NCBI GenBank assembly: GCA_036365455.1
Contig: JAWQUS010000019.1
Span: 10,578,001 to 10,642,000 of the forward strand
Direction of reading: 5' to 3'
Source of the DNA: Macrosoma leucophasiata
Lineage: Eukaryota; Arthropoda; Insecta; Lepidoptera; Hedylidae
DNA length: 64,000 nucleotides
Shown: one piece after another, positions 63,620 through 64,000 of the stretch
Numbering within the stretch: the first letter of the stretch is position 1
How the letters are laid out: each line of letters begins with the position of its first letter
The notes under the pieces: generated by a model
Seen by the model: the letters and a program-made list of their open reading frames with translations, nothing else
Database searches by the model: none
Told to the model about the DNA's origin: nothing
Translations under genes and position numbers: made by a program

Positions 63620-64000
63620 CTTCATATGAACAATATCCATTCTTAATTGTAATAAACTTATCATTGTTAATTGTACCAACCTGTAGTAGTAAGTCATAAA
63701 TTAACTTTACTTTCGTTTCTGACATCGGGCGATTGTCACACAATCCTAATTAATAAGTTTTACTTTTTTTTTTTTATGTAATGGAAGTGGTAAACAAGCA
63801 TGTAGTTCACGTTGATGTTAAGTGATGACTGCAGCCTATAGACACCCACACAAAGACAAAGGTCAAAATGCAGATGCGTTACCACTCCTGAGGCCTAAGG
63901 TGTTATGCCTCTGTGCCGGAAATTACAGGGCCGTACATTACCACCTAACCGGAATACGATAGTGCTGAACACTACCATTTAGCGGCAAGTAAGTATTAGA
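63620..64000. repeat. Direct duplication, unit 2, runs off the window
   Basis: CTTCATATGAACAATATCCA onward; partner of 62264-62690. Confidence 0.85.
63764..64000 (-). mobile_element. Rep-A retroposon, cut by the window end
   Basis: Long T-run then TTATGTAATGGAAGTGGTAA to CGGCAAGTAAGTATTAGA at the edge. Confidence 0.85.

Overview
This is a 64-kb eukaryotic, AT-rich window with no recognisable host gene: no intact host reading frame, rRNA or credible functional tRNA gene. Its contents point to an insect, most likely a moth or butterfly. The evidence is a very abundant ~300-bp dispersed repeat laid out like the widespread lepidopteran GGTGGTAG...GTGTTCCGGT repeat, the CTGCTGGGCACGAG repeat, the GGGTTCCGTAGT(A)AACAAGGAACCC repeat, and Jockey/CR1-type LINE fragments. 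It reads as an intergenic or intronic transposon graveyard with a few very young insertions.

Layout. 0-10.6 kb: tRNA-like SINEs, copies of the abundant repeat (called Rep-A here), a hAT-type MITE with an 8-bp target duplication (2827-3138), and a long unrecognised stretch. 10.6-17.8 kb: ~100-bp minisatellite units with a CCAAGATGGCGG core in two opposed blocks, split by a 4.73-kb LTR retrotransposon (11897-16626, minus strand). Its single gag-pol frame carries two TAA stops, each lying at a perfect inverted repeat. 18-24 kb: Rep-A copies, a LINE C-terminus, tandem tRNA-like repeats and a MITE inserted into one of them. 24.5-29 kb: two broken LINEs and MITEs with TTA target duplications. 29-36.3 kb: a tRNA-like repeat, including four head-to-tail 307-bp units inside one 13-bp target duplication, and GC-rich fold-back MITEs. 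39.1-44.2 kb: an apparently intact LTR retrotransposon (minus strand) with 361-bp LTRs differing at one base. 45-56 kb: fold-back element, LINE, direct segmental duplication and more repeats. 56.2-59.2 kb: a decayed hAT transposon with a perfect 8-bp target duplication. 59.3-64 kb: nested repeats and a direct duplication.

Most notable: the 39-44 kb element has no evident tRNA primer site. The 10 bases abutting its 5' LTR are a perfect complement of 10 bases inside its own LTR, placed where the transcript should start, which suggests Tf1-type self-priming. Its gag ends in the canonical slippery heptamer A AAA AAC followed directly by TAG, with pol in the -1 frame. A second theme is fold-back (template-switch) scars at several independent places, and nested insertions that fix exact element ends and target duplications.
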